Source of the DNA: Mactromeris polynyma
Lineage: Eukaryota; Mollusca; Bivalvia; Venerida; Mactridae
Reading direction: 5' to 3'
Length of the DNA stretch: 64,000 nucleotides
NCBI GenBank assembly: GCA_032209605.1
Contig: JASFXZ010000040.1
Coordinates: forward strand, 3,720,001-3,784,000
Shown: positions 10,385 to 21,335 of the stretch, piece after piece
Numbering within the stretch: position 1 is the stretch's first letter
Layout: every line of letters begins with the position of its first letter
Made by a program: the position numbers and the translations under genes
The notes under the pieces: generated by a model
The model's database searches: none
What the model was told of the DNA's origin: nothing
The model's input: the letters and a program-made list of their open reading frames with translations, nothing else

Positions 10385-13153
10385 ATGTATACCACATTTA
10401 TGTTGCTGATGGTTATCGTTATTCAAGGTAGGTAGGTGACGACTCGCAGATTCATTCTAGTCATATTGCTAACAACAATGTCAACACGAATATATTGCCT
10501 GCTGTTTGTCATCCATTTCGGCACCTGTTCATTATTGTATATCTATTTTTAAACTATTAAGTTGTCCTGAACTATCTCTTTACATCTTTGTATATCGTGT
10601 ACAAGTTAAGCAACAGCGTTATACAATAACAAATTCAAACAAAGACCTACATCAATTTATTTTATTGTGTTTCAGTGGTAGCCCAGAATCTTTGCTCTAA
10701 TAATGCAATCACTGCCAAGTACTGTGATGCCTCTCTTCAGTGCTGTCACTCGGACACTCGCTGTTGGTAAGAAATAACTAATTATTACTACCCAACAATG
10801 TCACTGATTTGATATAAAACATTATTCTAAGTACGTTGTACATTTGAGCACTGCTATGGGATTTACAACCTCTTCTGTAAGTGACGTTATTTCAAGAAAA
10901 CGCAACATGTGATGACACTATTTGCAAGCACAAAACACTTGACTCCATATGGTCACTTCGTTTTCATATTGCCATATGGGGCAAATATTGCTTACTTTCA
11001 GTACACGGTGACGTCACATGTGACGTTGTCTGGAAATGACGTCACTTAAAGAAGAGGTTGGAAATCGTACAGCGGCACTCAAGTTTATACATGTATACCG
11101 TTTGATTGTAGATCTAAGTTAAAAGTACTGCTGAGAAAACATCGAATGACACATAAGTAGTTCGGATAACTTTTAGTTTACAATAAGTTTGTAATGTTTA
11201 ACTTCCAGCTAGTTGCCCAAACTAATCATCCACGCGCCAATAACAAAATTATAACCAAGCCCAGTTTTGTTGCCAATTGTTTATCTTTACGTCATTATGG
11301 TCACTAAAACATTAGTATCTTAATTATAATTTCATCAAAATTCTAATTTATACAGGAAAATGATCATCAAACTGTATGTACCTGATATCCGTCATTGCCG
11401 TGATTTTCTACATTGTTCATATGATTGATTATACCAGTGTTTGTGCAATGTCATCAATCTCATTGGTTGGCTCATTTTAACACTTCTGTTTTAGTTACAG
11501 CTCCTTTTCTTCTTATTACACTTCTGTTAAAAACGGTCATGTTTGTGAAGAAACATCATATCATGTTTATTATTGTGAGGAGGACTACTACTGTTGCCTT
11601 AACAATAAATGTTGGTAAGTTCCCGTTTTTATACATATTCAACATGTATATATGCTTACGTCATTTGCTTTTTAAATGAATTTCTGTTACTTATATGAGA
11701 GCACATGTTTGTCAATAAAACAATATCTACATATATCTATCATGGTTCTGTACTGGCTAAATAGTGTCTGTTTATAAAATTCTAAACCTTATAAGTCTGA
11801 TCAAAAGCTTGTTCAAAATAGTTTTGTTGTGAAACTGTGTATAAGCACCAATAGCGTTTCTATTTGTGCATTGTGGTATGGAAAACATATGATATATTAA
11901 CTTGTATTATTTTGAGCTAGACGACAAGCGGTCCGCATAAAACTCGCTGAGCAGATCCTCGTCAACAACTTCGTAATAAGCAAGCAAATTGTCATCATCA
12001 TCATATCAACTGTCGTCGTCATCATCGCGATCGTCATTTTCTTACATGTCCTAGACAGCATCATAGATGTCATCTTTCTAATGCTTTGCAAACTCATGTA
12101 CGAATTCATGATTTCAACTTCATGAATTCATTATTTAAACATCATGCAGATAAAATCGTGAATTCGGGAAGTTGAAATCGTGAAGTCGAAATCGTGAGTA
12201 CACGAAGTTGAATTTGAGAATTCTTGAAGCCGTAATGTCACCACCAGCCTTTCGTACTGAAGGGTGTTTGTGCCATGCAAATGATGTACCTGTATTTGCT
12301 CACTCGCTAGCGACGAAGACATTATAGTGTCAGACAACATACTGTAAGAGTATACATCCTCTCGGATTGATCATACATTTCAAAGCGAGGGTTGTCATGG
12401 TTATGCGGTTCTTCAATCGACGTATAATGTACCTCGGAGGAAACGTTATACAGTATGCTCGGTCCCATAATACGCGTTCAAATTTGAAGAAATGCGTGTA
12501 TAGATAACTGAGATTCAAATGCAAACATAAGTGGTATAATTAATGTAATTATGATCTATTAATGTCATATGGTATTCCAGAGAAATACATTTGCTTATAT
12601 TATGATATGAATTAAATATATTTCATTTCAGTCCAAACTCTGGCAGTGGGAGTAGCGGTAACAGCGGTAATATCTTAAGTAGTTCATCGACAGGGGCAAT
12701 AGCTGGGATCGTGATTGGCTCTCTCTTTGGTTTCGGTCTCTTGGTCGTTATATGTATTGTCATATGCTCGAAATGTAACAAAGCTTCAACTCAGGTCACA
12801 CCAGTTCAGATGCAGTGTAAGTTAAACACGGAAATCATATGGTTTTAAGAAATGTATTAAATTCGCCTAAAACAATTTGTGGAAAGTAATGGTTTTATGA
12901 AATTATTTACCCAAACACGAAATAGCGACTGCTAGGTGACGTATCATTTTATCATTGTTAATTTATTCAACATTATGTTACATACTTTTGTTAGTTTATG
13001 GTAAGGATTGATTTGTAGGTCTAAATTATTTTTTGGAATTTTATCGTCCATGCCGTATAATTATTTAATTAACTGTCAATTCTTCATAATTATATTTCAG
13101 ACCCTACGGGAGATGCTCCAGTAGATAATAGTGCATACCCTGTTCGGTACTAA
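10385..13153 (+). CDS. CYYR1/WBP1/Shisa-like (STMC6) membrane protein with two cysteine modules
   Basis: Coding exons are 10385-10427, 10676-10766, 11501-11614, 12632-12816 and 13101-13153. All introns are GT-AG, the phases fit, and the product is 161 residues. An acceptor at 10367 implies an upstream 5'UTR exon. Layout: signal peptide 1-18; module 1 with Cys 21, 31, 37, 38, 44, 45; module 2 with Cys 60, 70, 76, 77, 82, 83; Gly/Ser stalk 84-103; one membrane span about 105-127 starting AIAGIVIG; 34-residue tail ending YPVRY. Each module is C-X9-C-X5-CC-X4/5-CC, close to the six-cysteine core of WBP1/VOPP1 and CYYR1, and the span resembles that of CYYR1. Relatives act as membrane adaptors that bind WW-domain proteins through PPxY motifs, but no PPxY is present here. 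Exon 3 is symmetric (phase 2-2) and encodes one module. The role is inferred from family only. Confidence 0.88.
10846..11080. repeat. MITE in intron 2 of the STMC6-like gene
   Basis: Long imperfect terminal inverted repeats run from GAGCACTGCTATGGGATTTA to GAAATCGTACAGCGGCACTC, with inner CAACCTCTTC/GAAGAGGTTG and TGACGT/ACGTCA pairing. A second copy lies at 60895-61087. The matching intron of the paralogue (about 63535-63560) lacks it, so insertion came after the gene duplication or it was lost there. Confidence 0.8.
11985..12055. repeat. CAT/CGT-rich trinucleotide stretch in intron 3
   Basis: Degenerate (TCA)n/(TCG)n sequence. The Met/Thr-rich minus-strand frame across it is a by-product of the repeat. 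Confidence 0.6.
12100..12235. repeat. GAATTC/AAGTTGAAATCGTGA repeat cluster in intron 3
   Basis: Short words (TCATGAATTC, GTGAATTCG, AAGTTGAAATCGTGA, AAGTCGAAATCGTGA) recur in both orientations. It is a small simple-repeat cluster with no coding content. Confidence 0.5.
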
Positions 13154-13199
13154 TGCAATGAAAGCTTTGTCGAAACAATGACACAAGAACATAGTAAAT

Positions 13200-13205
13200 A
13201 ATAAA
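13200..13205 (+). terminator. Polyadenylation signal AATAAA of the STMC6-like gene
   Basis: AATAAA lies 47 bp after the TAA stop of the five-exon gene, with T/G-rich sequence following (TGTATTTTGTGTATTG). This fits a short 3'UTR. Confidence 0.6.
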
Positions 13206-14214
13206 TTGAAAGCATGAACATGTATTTTGTGTATTGCATGGCAACGTCGTATTTCAAGTGTTGAGAGATAGTGTGTAGATTATACATATCATTAAACTGT
13301 CATCCCGGTTTTATAGAAAGATTATTTGGTGTTCATTTATTCGATCAGTATGTATAAATAGTGCATTGTTTAATCAAAGATTATAAAAAATCGTACTATA
13401 CGTTCAATCCAAGTATCAGTAATGTCAATAACAACAGAACACAAGTCTTAAATGATGACAGAACCGTGTGCATGTGTGCATGTGTGTATGTGTGTAACTG
13501 CTGTAAGCTTGGATGCCTTGATAGCAACTGATATTTATTTTCGAAGCTGAAGTTTTTACGCAATAGCTGACGGGGTGTTTCATTACTTTTACTCCGGTAT
13601 TTTTTGTGTCTGTGAATAAATGTAATTAATTAATGTTACTTATAAGATGCGCCATTGTTGAAAATATTAGAATGTGTATTTAAATAGTCTTCGGAATCGA
13701 AAGAGTTAAAGGAAATATTTGAAGGCTGTCATAACATAATATCAAACTGAAGTCTTAAGACGGACCGTTACACAATCAAACAACATAAACACAATATCCA
13801 CGTAACTTTTGGAGGTCATACATTATGATGTATGAAGAGTAAGAATAAAATAAAGTGTTAGTTGTCTTTTAATATTCCCCACAGACACAAAACAAGCCAC
13901 ATATGTCATTACCATTTACAATTTACATTTGTGATTACGATTTAAAATTATTTTTGGTGATATTTAAAGTTATAGTACAGCTTACTTAATGTTATATAAA
14001 TATATTGTGTGTTGTGTATTATATTGACACTTATTGAGTGTAAAGAGCTTACATGTTGTATTCATGAATAAAGTTGTTATTATCAAACATGTTATTAGTT
14101 AACTAATGGGACAGACTAACTGGTTGAGTGCCATATTGATCACATAGAAGTATGCAGTACATAAATTAAAACACATTCATACCTATTTAAATATACAGAT
14201 TGATAAAGCTATTT
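13206..14214. other. Intergenic DNA, nothing recognised
   Basis: A/T-rich sequence with short GTGTGT stretches near 13470; no supported gene. Confidence 0.4.
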
Positions 14215-15660
14215 ATAAAAAAGATATTCACACTCATTCATACAACTAAATACAATTATACATTATACACACATAGTCACCCTTTATACAGATAGTCACA
14301 CTTATTCATACAACTGAACACACTTATACATACTCATAGAATATACAGATAGTCACACTTATTCATACAACTGAACACACTGATACATACTCATAGAATT
14401 TACAGATAGTCACACTTATTCATACAACTAAACACACTGATACATACTCATAGAATATACAGATAGTCACACTTAGTCATACAACTAAACACACGTATAC
14501 ACATACTCATAGAATATACAGATAGTCACACTTATTCATACAACTAAACACACTGATACATACTCATAGAATAAACAGATAGTCACACTAACTAATACAA
14601 ATTAACAAATTTATACATACTCATAGTATATACAGATAGTCACACTTATTCATACAACTAAACACACTGATACATATTCATATAATATACAGAAAGTCAC
14701 ACTTATTCATACAAATTAACAAACTTATACATACTCATAGTATATACAGATAGTCACACTTATTCATACAACTAAACACACTTATACATACTCATATAAT
14801 ATACAGATAGTCACACTTATTCATACAACTAAACACACGTATACACATACTTATAGAATATACAGATAGTCACACTTATTCATACAACTAAACACACGTA
14901 TACACATACTCATAGAACATACAGATAGTCACACTTATTCATACAACTAAACACACTGATACATACTCATAGAATAAACAGATAGTCACACTAACTAATA
15001 CAAATTAACAAATTTATACATACTCATAGTATATACAGATAGTCACACTTATTCATACAACTAAACACACTGATACATATTCATATAATATACAGATAGT
15101 CACACTTATTCATACAAATTAACAAACTTATACATACTCATAGTATATACAGATAGTCACACTTATTCATACAACTAAACACACGTATACACATACTCAT
15201 AGTATATACAGATAATCACACTTGTTCATACAACTAAACACACTTATACATACTCATATTATATAAAGATACTCACACTTATTCATACAACTAAACACAC
15301 TTATACATACTCATATTATATAAAGATACTCACACTCATTCATACAACTAAACACACGTATACATACTCATAGTATATACAGATACTCACACTCATTCAT
15401 ACAACTAAACACACTTATACATACTCATAGTATATACAGATACTCACACTCATTCATACAACTAAACACACTTATACATACCCATAGTATATACAGATAC
15501 TCACACTCATTCATACAACTAAACACACTTATACATACTCATAGTATATACAGATACTCACACTCATTCATACAACTAAACACACTTATACATACTCATA
15601 GTACATACAAATAATCACACTTATTCATACAACTAAACACACTTATACATACTCATAGTA
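14215..15660. repeat. 57-bp minisatellite, about 25 units
   Basis: The unit contains ACAGATAGTCACACTTATTC, ATACAACTAAACACAC and ATACATACTCATAGTAT. Most units keep a 57-bp period, with variants in blocks (GATACATACTC versus TTATACATACTC; AGATAGTC early and AGATACTC late). Some multi-unit blocks repeat, for example around 14500-14760 and 14900-15130, showing higher-order duplication. The array is non-coding and lies about 1 kb downstream of the STMC6-like gene. Confidence 0.95.
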
Positions 15661-16190
15661 CCAAACCGGTTTGAATCCAAAACTGGTTTGTCAAACCTTT
15701 CATTTGTTTTAACTAACTGGTTTCAAACTAAAACAAGTTTCTGTATTTGTTAATAACAAATCTTAAACTGGTAAGTCAAACTGACCGAACTACTTCCAAG
15801 TGTGGTTTGTCTGGTTTGATTTATCCGAATAATCGTATACTAGTTAAACAAAATGGTGGACTGATTTTATGGCGGGTGACCGTGCCACTCATATGTGGGG
15901 CAATGTTTAAAAATAAATGTTTCTTTGCTACATGGGAACCTGGCTTTAAAATTGTTCACGCTGTTACGTTGCAAAACAGACGTTTTAAAGTTCTTAACTC
16001 TGATTTTCTTATCACGCAGCAATATGTCTGCAATCTTGCACAATCAAAATCACGTGGGTCATTTTTCATCAACCAAACCATCTGTTTGTTTGCATACCAA
16101 TCTTAATCTTAACTGGTTTAAGTTTTCAACCAAACTACAACAAAACTGAAACCTCAAACCTGTACCAGGTTTTGCAAAACAAATTCGCCC
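15661..16190. repeat. Interspersed repeat rich in AACTGGTTT/AAACCAGTT motifs
   Basis: Multiple AACCGGTT, AACTGGTTT and TCAAACTG words occur. The segment 16080-16188 is the reverse complement of 6634-6735. Part of it (CATCAACCAAACCAT then GTAATCTTGA-like) is also echoed near 60730-60790. Open frames inside it (15747-16149) show no domain and overlap each other. Confidence 0.55.
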
Positions 16191-16334
16191 TAGGATGGTC
16201 AGGAAAGTTTGGAAAATCTGTCCAGTCTGTCATTAATACAACCTGACCAAAAATTATAGAAATACTCAACCCGTATGATTGGAATTGGTGAGGATGTGTT
16301 GCTGGTGTGTAAAAAACGGTGAAAAATTCAATAC

Positions 16335-16545
16335 ACAATTTAGGGAGACTCAGTGGTCGAGGGATACATCGCCTAACTCCTGATACGGAGGTTGTGAGTT
16401 CGAGTCCCACTATTAGCGGGATTTGATCACAAACTTCACAATCCCTAAATTTGACGCGAGAACCGGTTGGTAACCAGAAAGCAGTAATCGAGAGTGATTT
16501 GTATAAGTTGTAAGAACTTGTTTCACAATCAATGTAAAATAACTA
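16335..16545 (+). mobile_element. tRNA-derived SINE
   Basis: The head has a tRNA-type A box (ACTCAGTGGTCG, 16348-16359) and B box (GAGTTCGAGTCC, 16396-16407) with the usual spacing of an RNA polymerase III promoter. The acceptor-stem halves do not pair, so it is not a working tRNA gene. A body of about 130 bp follows. The minus-strand open frame across it is the false frame that SINE heads often produce. Confidence 0.7.
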
Positions 16546-16889
16546 AGTTTAAACTTATACACTCTTTTTATCAACCAAGTGCACATAACTACAGACCACC
16601 CGTCAGAATTGGACCGTAACCTAACTTGACTGATGGTTCAGGCATGTTTGTAAAACAATATGATATATGATAGTTTATTTCATAATCGCATAAGCCTCGA
16701 GGCACATGAAGACCACAGATTTACAAATACATGTATGTACAGCAATATTCAAACATATACAGTTGCAGCTCATACGACATTTTTTACAGAAACATCAACT
16801 GTTTACAATAATATAGAAATAAAACAAAACAAACAAAGTATAACATGTTTGTAAATGAAGAGCAATAATTGTTGACCTCATAATCTGGT
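16546..16889. other. Intergenic DNA, nothing recognised
   Basis: No supported gene or element before the inverted repeat at 16890. Confidence 0.4.
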
Positions 16890-17082
16890 GATGATCATTT
16901 GTACCACGTTGGCGGCGAAATCCGCTTTGGACATCAACAATTAGGTTGTTGGATTCAAAACATTTGCTACAAAACATTGGAACGAATGGTAAACGATCGT
17001 CTTGTGTGGTTCTTCGAATCCAACAACCTAATTGTTGATGTCCAAAGCGGATTTCGCCGCCAACGTGGTACAAATGATCATC
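16890..17082. repeat. Perfect 67-bp inverted repeat (snap-back) of reverse transcriptase sequence
   Basis: Arms 16890-16956 and 17016-17082 are exact reverse complements over all 67 positions, with a 59-bp spacer. The spacer and right arm form one continuous reverse transcriptase frame on the plus strand; the left arm is an inverted copy of its second half. Perfect identity suggests a recent event. Confidence 0.95.
16958..17082 (+). pseudogene. Non-LTR retrotransposon reverse transcriptase fragment
   Basis: About 40 codons read YKTLERMVNDRLVWF followed by IVDVQSGFRRQRGTNDH. This matches the K.LE.....RL..........Q.GFR..R.T.D segment near the start of the Jockey/CR1-type reverse transcriptase domain. 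The fragment is fused at its 3' end to a Tc1-like transposase in a different reading context. It is a relic and not a gene. Confidence 0.75.
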
Positions 17083-18095
17083 GTGTGCGCTCTTCGTGGC
17101 AATCCCAGTGGGTTACAAGTCGCAAACCGTTTTGGTGCTCATCGGACAACCATTTCTCGGCTTCATCGGCGCTATCGTACTACTGGCACCGACAACGACC
17201 GACCGAGACCTGGCCAGCGAAGAGTGACGACAGCGCGTCAAGATGTCAACATACGTCTACAACACATTGCCAACCCGTTTCGGGTACCAGCTGAAACGGC
17301 AAGAACCATTCCAGGACGCCGAAATCCGACGATCCACGCGCGTACCGTTCGCCGCCGATTAAGGGCTGCTCGCATTCGATGCCATCGACCGTACCGCGGC
17401 CCACGCTTGCTACCACGCCACAGACTGGCCAGAGACAGTGGGCAGCCGCCCATGCCCGTTGGCGCTTAAACAGATGGGACAACGTCATGTTTTCAGATGA
17501 GACCAAAGTTATGGTTGACTCTAGTGACCGACGGCAACGTGTGTATCGCCTCCTAGGTCAAAGGTATAGAGACAACTGTGTGTTGGAGCAGGAGCGCAGC
17601 GGACGAGCATCAACCATGGTTTGGGCAGGCATAACATCCAACGACAGGACAGATCTTATTTTCTTGGATCAAGGTGTCGGTCGCGGAGGAAGAAGACGTC
17701 GCATGGGATTGAATGCACAGCGGTACATTAATATCATCTTACAGTCTGTCGTTGTTCCATTAGCCCAGCAACATCCTGGAACGATTTTTATGCAGGACAA
17801 CGCAAGAGATCATGTGGCCAGATTGTCGTTGAACTTTTTGCAACAAGGAGGGGTTCAGGTTCTTGCTAACTGGCCAGCAATGTCTGCCGACTTACATCCA
17901 ATAGAACATCTTTGGGACTTCCTAAAACAGAAGATTCGGAGACGGCAGAATATTCATGACGCACAAGGACTACGTGCTGCACTTCTGGCTGAATGGCATC
18001 AGATCCCACAGGCTTATATCCGGACTCTAGTGAGGTCCATGCGGCGAAGATGTACAGCTGTGAGGGACGCCAATGGTGGGCACTGTCGTTACTGA
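17083..18095 (+). pseudogene. Tc1-like (IS630-Tc1-mariner) transposase, one frameshift
   Basis: The N-terminal part (to about 17433) has a helix-turn-helix, QVANRFGAHRTTISRLHRRY, then GRR-type basic residues and a second DNA-binding segment with TVRRRLRAA. After a shift of two extra bases or one lost base at about 17434-17435, the catalytic domain runs to a normal C-terminus (AVRDANGGHCRY, stop at 18093-18095). Catalytic Asp codons are at 17496 (FSDET) and 17796 (MQDNARDH), and Glu is at 17904 (LHPIEHLWD). The spacing between the last two is 35 residues, so D,D35E and not the classical D,D34E. VWAGI is present. Repairing one indel would restore most of the frame, so the copy is young. The 5' end is abrupt at the RT snap-back; no terminal inverted repeat was identified. 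Confidence 0.88.
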
Positions 18096-18395
18096 AGAAT
18101 CCTGTGTTGATTTTAAGTTTAGAAAGCTTCGAGTGACTGTGTTTCTGAGGATATTTTAAGTTTGTGTATTTGGTTTGTAACCTCATTGTGTTGAAAAAAG
18201 TGTGATTTTTGGATTTACACCTGATGTACTTTGACGGACTTGTGTACATACACTTTCCAACATTTTGAAATATTTTCAGTTGTTAAGTTTATGTTTTATA
18301 AAGTAAATATGATATACATTTGATGGAATCCTTCGTATTTCGTTTTCGTGTAAAAAAAACCATATAATACAGGCGTGCGTTTTCAAAGTCCTTAA
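18096..18395. other. Tc1 3' flank, nothing further recognised
   Basis: Probably the 3' untranslated part of the Tc1-like copy and flank; the right terminal repeat could not be found by eye. Confidence 0.35.
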
Positions 18396-18830
18396 GTATA
18401 TTAACCTATGCCTATGTGCCCTATATGAATTGAATCCGGATACCAATTTGTAAGTAAAAATGGGGCCACAACTCCTCCACATAATAGTGGATTGTAACGG
18501 AAATCGAACCTGTCCTGTAATATATAATCGTATGTCTATATGCCCTATATGAATTGAATCCAAGAGTTATTGATCGGAAACCAATCTTTAAGTCGAATTA
18601 GGATTTATAATTCCTCCAAAAACTAATGGATTGTACTCGAAATTGAACTTGACCTGTACTTTATTATCGTATGCTTATGTACCCATTTATCCTTTCAAGA
18701 GCTATTGTTCGGAAACCAATGTATGCACTGACGCACGGACGCTCGGACGAACGCATGCACACTTGTACGTAATATTGAGTGCCCCTTCGCCATTATTCAC
18801 ATGATGGGCGCATAAAAAATGGCCTAAGTA
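18396..18830. repeat. Degenerate tandem repeat, three units of about 120-140 bp
   Basis: TATGCCCTATATGAATTGAA, GAAACCAAT and TCCTCCA...AATGGATTGTA-like words recur from 18411, 18532 and 18670. The array ends in ACGCACGGACGCTCGGACGA and CATGATGGGCGCATAAAA, a type of ending common in bivalve dispersed repeats. Confidence 0.65.
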
Positions 18831-19095
18831 TGATTCATATTTGATAAGCTTAACACAGGTTCATTGTAATCAATAAAAAATGCATTATAGTAAGAATGAA
18901 CATATTGGTAGAGTTTATTTTACTTTAGAAGGGATTCGTACACGTTGATATTCTAACCTTAAATTGCAGTTGTAATAATAATAAGACATGGATTACCATT
19001 ATTATGATAGACTTTCATAACAAGACATGCATTGTCTGAAATATATATTATATAACACAGACAAAATCACGTTATACGTTTTTTACATTATTGAC

Positions 19096-19270
19096 TTCTC
19101 CTAGTTATTCCTTATGGTCTGCCAGGCCATTCCTTGCGCCTCTGTTCCCTAACATGTGTACCATTTAACCTCCTTAAGTTCCTTATGTTTTATGGATTGT
19201 TGTTTTCCCGGAGGTCTGTGTGGGGAGGCACTGTCTTATGTATGTGGCGTTCCCTGTAAGCAACTTATTC
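19096..19270 (+). repeat. Dispersed repeat, copy inverted at 32995-33165
   Basis: ATTCCTTATGGTCTG, CCTTG(C/T)GCCTCTGTTCC, ATGTTTT(A/G)TGGATTGTTGTT and TGTATGTGGCGTTCCC are shared in order with the reverse complement of 32995-33165. The two copies are diverged but clearly homologous. The open frame over it has no domain. Confidence 0.8.
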
Positions 19271-20055
19271 TCTCTCTTCTTCTAGATTTTTACTCTAATA
19301 CACAATTTACAGATATAAATGCATGTATGTCCAGTATTTCCAGCACATGTAGCTACATACATGAAGTACGTGGAAGTATTGTGCGACATTGTATCTTAAC
19401 GTGTTCGCAAAAGTATACACGTGGACCAACTTGAACACTGTCACATGTTCAATATAAACTATGAAAATACATAATAGGTAGAAGTATAATACCCTAGCCC
19501 AACACCTTTAGTATTTTAGAACAACCGTGTTCTGTTCTTTGTTGAAGAATAAACTCGTGTCGAAAAACTCGTGCGAGGAAGCGATTTCAAATACCTGTGA
19601 AATTCCTTGGAAGAATAAATATCTAATATTGGCAGCATCTATGTTACTGTTTATTAACTAACACTTAAAGGGAGATAACTCATGCACTAATTTGCGAGAC
19701 AGGTTATCTCCCTTTACAAATGACCTTATTATTTGCACGTTTATAACAAAAAAACGGTAGAGTGTGAACCCAAGAATGCTTCGCGACAGCATGAATATAA
19801 ATTACACACAAAACTGCTTCTACATGGTTAGTTCACTCACCGCTGACCGCGCGCACCCTAAAATTTCACTGCCTTACATGTATGTCTGAGTATAAATACG
19901 AAAATATACAGAGATCTTTAATTATAAGATTTTCAAATATGCGATTCTGATTTCTTGCAGCATTATATTCTATAATGATGATAATTTACTCTAATTTGCT
20001 ATATAAATTCATAGTATATTATGCTGTCACTCTATGTCATGTATATAAATTCCAT
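19271..20055. other. Intergenic DNA with one short inverted repeat
   Basis: AAAGGGAGATAAC (19667-19679) faces GTTATCTCCCTTT (19703-19715), a 13-bp perfect inverted repeat of a type frequent in mollusc genomes. No gene is supported. Confidence 0.5.
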
Positions 20056-20056
20056 T

Positions 20057-20560
20057 TTCAACTTCCCCCTTCTTATTTAAGACATCAATTTACCCACATC
20101 AGTGAAATCCACAACTATCCTACCAGGTTCAGAGTTAAGGCTGATGTTCATCCCTGATGGAACAAGTTGTTCAATGTCAGAATGCAAGAGATTTGCAATT
20201 CCTTAGGTCAAAGGATTTGGAAAGAAATCGTTTGCTTTCAATGGTTGTTGCCTTTGGTAAAGGCCAGTCTGCCACAAGATGTGAGGAATGCCAAATGTAT
20301 TTCTTCTTTTAAATGCAAGGTTAAGGAACACTTTTTAAGCTCATTTTGTCTAATTTATTGTCTTGCCTTAAGCATTTTATGAGATTTCATCTATTCCATG
20401 CTAAGCCATTCATATAGATAAATTATTTCAGTTCCATTGCTAGCTTCTCAGGTTAATGTTCTTTTTTTCATGTCAATTTTCATCTGTGATAGTAATAAGT
20501 TTATCAAATAGCGGAATGTTAGATAAGTTCTTCTTTTGTGAATAAACTAAAATTATATTT
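20057..20560 (+). pseudogene. Non-LTR retrotransposon, C-terminal tail and 3' UTR
   Basis: The translation shows LPPSYLRHQF, YPTRF, ADVHP, a stop, then FNVRMQEICNSLGQRIWKEI and FKCKVKEHFLSS. This is the usual order in the extreme C-terminus of CR1/Jockey-type polymerases: TR, gq.s..y.G...W, and FK.K.K.hfl. The WN-type motif is decayed to WKE. The copy is 5'-truncated and ends in an A/T-rich 3' region with GTGAATAAACTAAAATTAT. Confidence 0.65.
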
Positions 20561-21335
20561 ATAAAAAATGATGTCTTTATGACTCGGCAAAGTCGAAAGA
20601 AAGAATGCATACAGGCATTATATTGTGTTGCGTTAATACAAACATATACATGTATTTAGAATGAAACGTTTGCAATGAAATAAAATTTATTTAATTTGTA
20701 ATAGAAGTCGACTTGATAACACATGCTTGAAATTAATTAAATAGAACCTTTTTTCTATATTTGAAATGAATTTTTCATGTTGTGACATAAACTGTAAAAT
20801 TATTGAAAATATGGAAAAGATATTCATATTTTTGTAATTTAGAAAGAAGCCTTTTCCAGACCGCTGTTATTTTCCCAATGCCCTCACTATATTACCAAGG
20901 TATTTAGAAGTTTTGATAATACATACTGATATTTGGACACGCAATTGTTTTTCTTCATCAAAAACATTTCAAGTTTTCATTATGGCATTAAAAAAAACAA
21001 TCTCTACCACCTTACATTTTCAAAGTAAATACGTTTTTGCACAGTTACATATTGTTCAGCATTCTTATTCTGTTGAATAAATTTTAAAAAAATGTCTGCA
21101 ATTGGAGACTGTTGACTTAGATGACGTATTGGTAAGTAGTAACGTTATTGTGTATCAGGCTTTCCATATTTGAGATTGTTTATGCTTACACCGGTATCAT
21201 GTGACACGACCTTGACTTGTCAAATTCTAACATGGCTGCATACTAGGCGGGAATTCATAAACAATGAGAAAATATTTCAAGTATTTGGATTTATTGGAAT
21301 GCTCAAGAGGTATAATGAGTAAAGCAGCAAAGTAT
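20561..21335. other. Intergenic DNA, nothing recognised
   Basis: No supported gene or element boundary. Confidence 0.4.

Noticed and set aside
11425..11679. An 84-codon single-exon gene
   Set aside because: It is the wrong reading frame across exon 3 of the STMC6-like gene; the spliced frame preserves the cysteine pattern shared with the paralogue.
11897..12109. Met/Thr-rich minus-strand frame
   Set aside because: Comes from a CAT/CGT trinucleotide stretch within an intron.
16135..16410. Minus-strand 91-codon frame as a gene
   Set aside because: It covers the tRNA-derived head of a SINE, which often gives such frames.
16341..16412. A functional tRNA gene
   Set aside because: A and B boxes are present but the acceptor stem does not pair.
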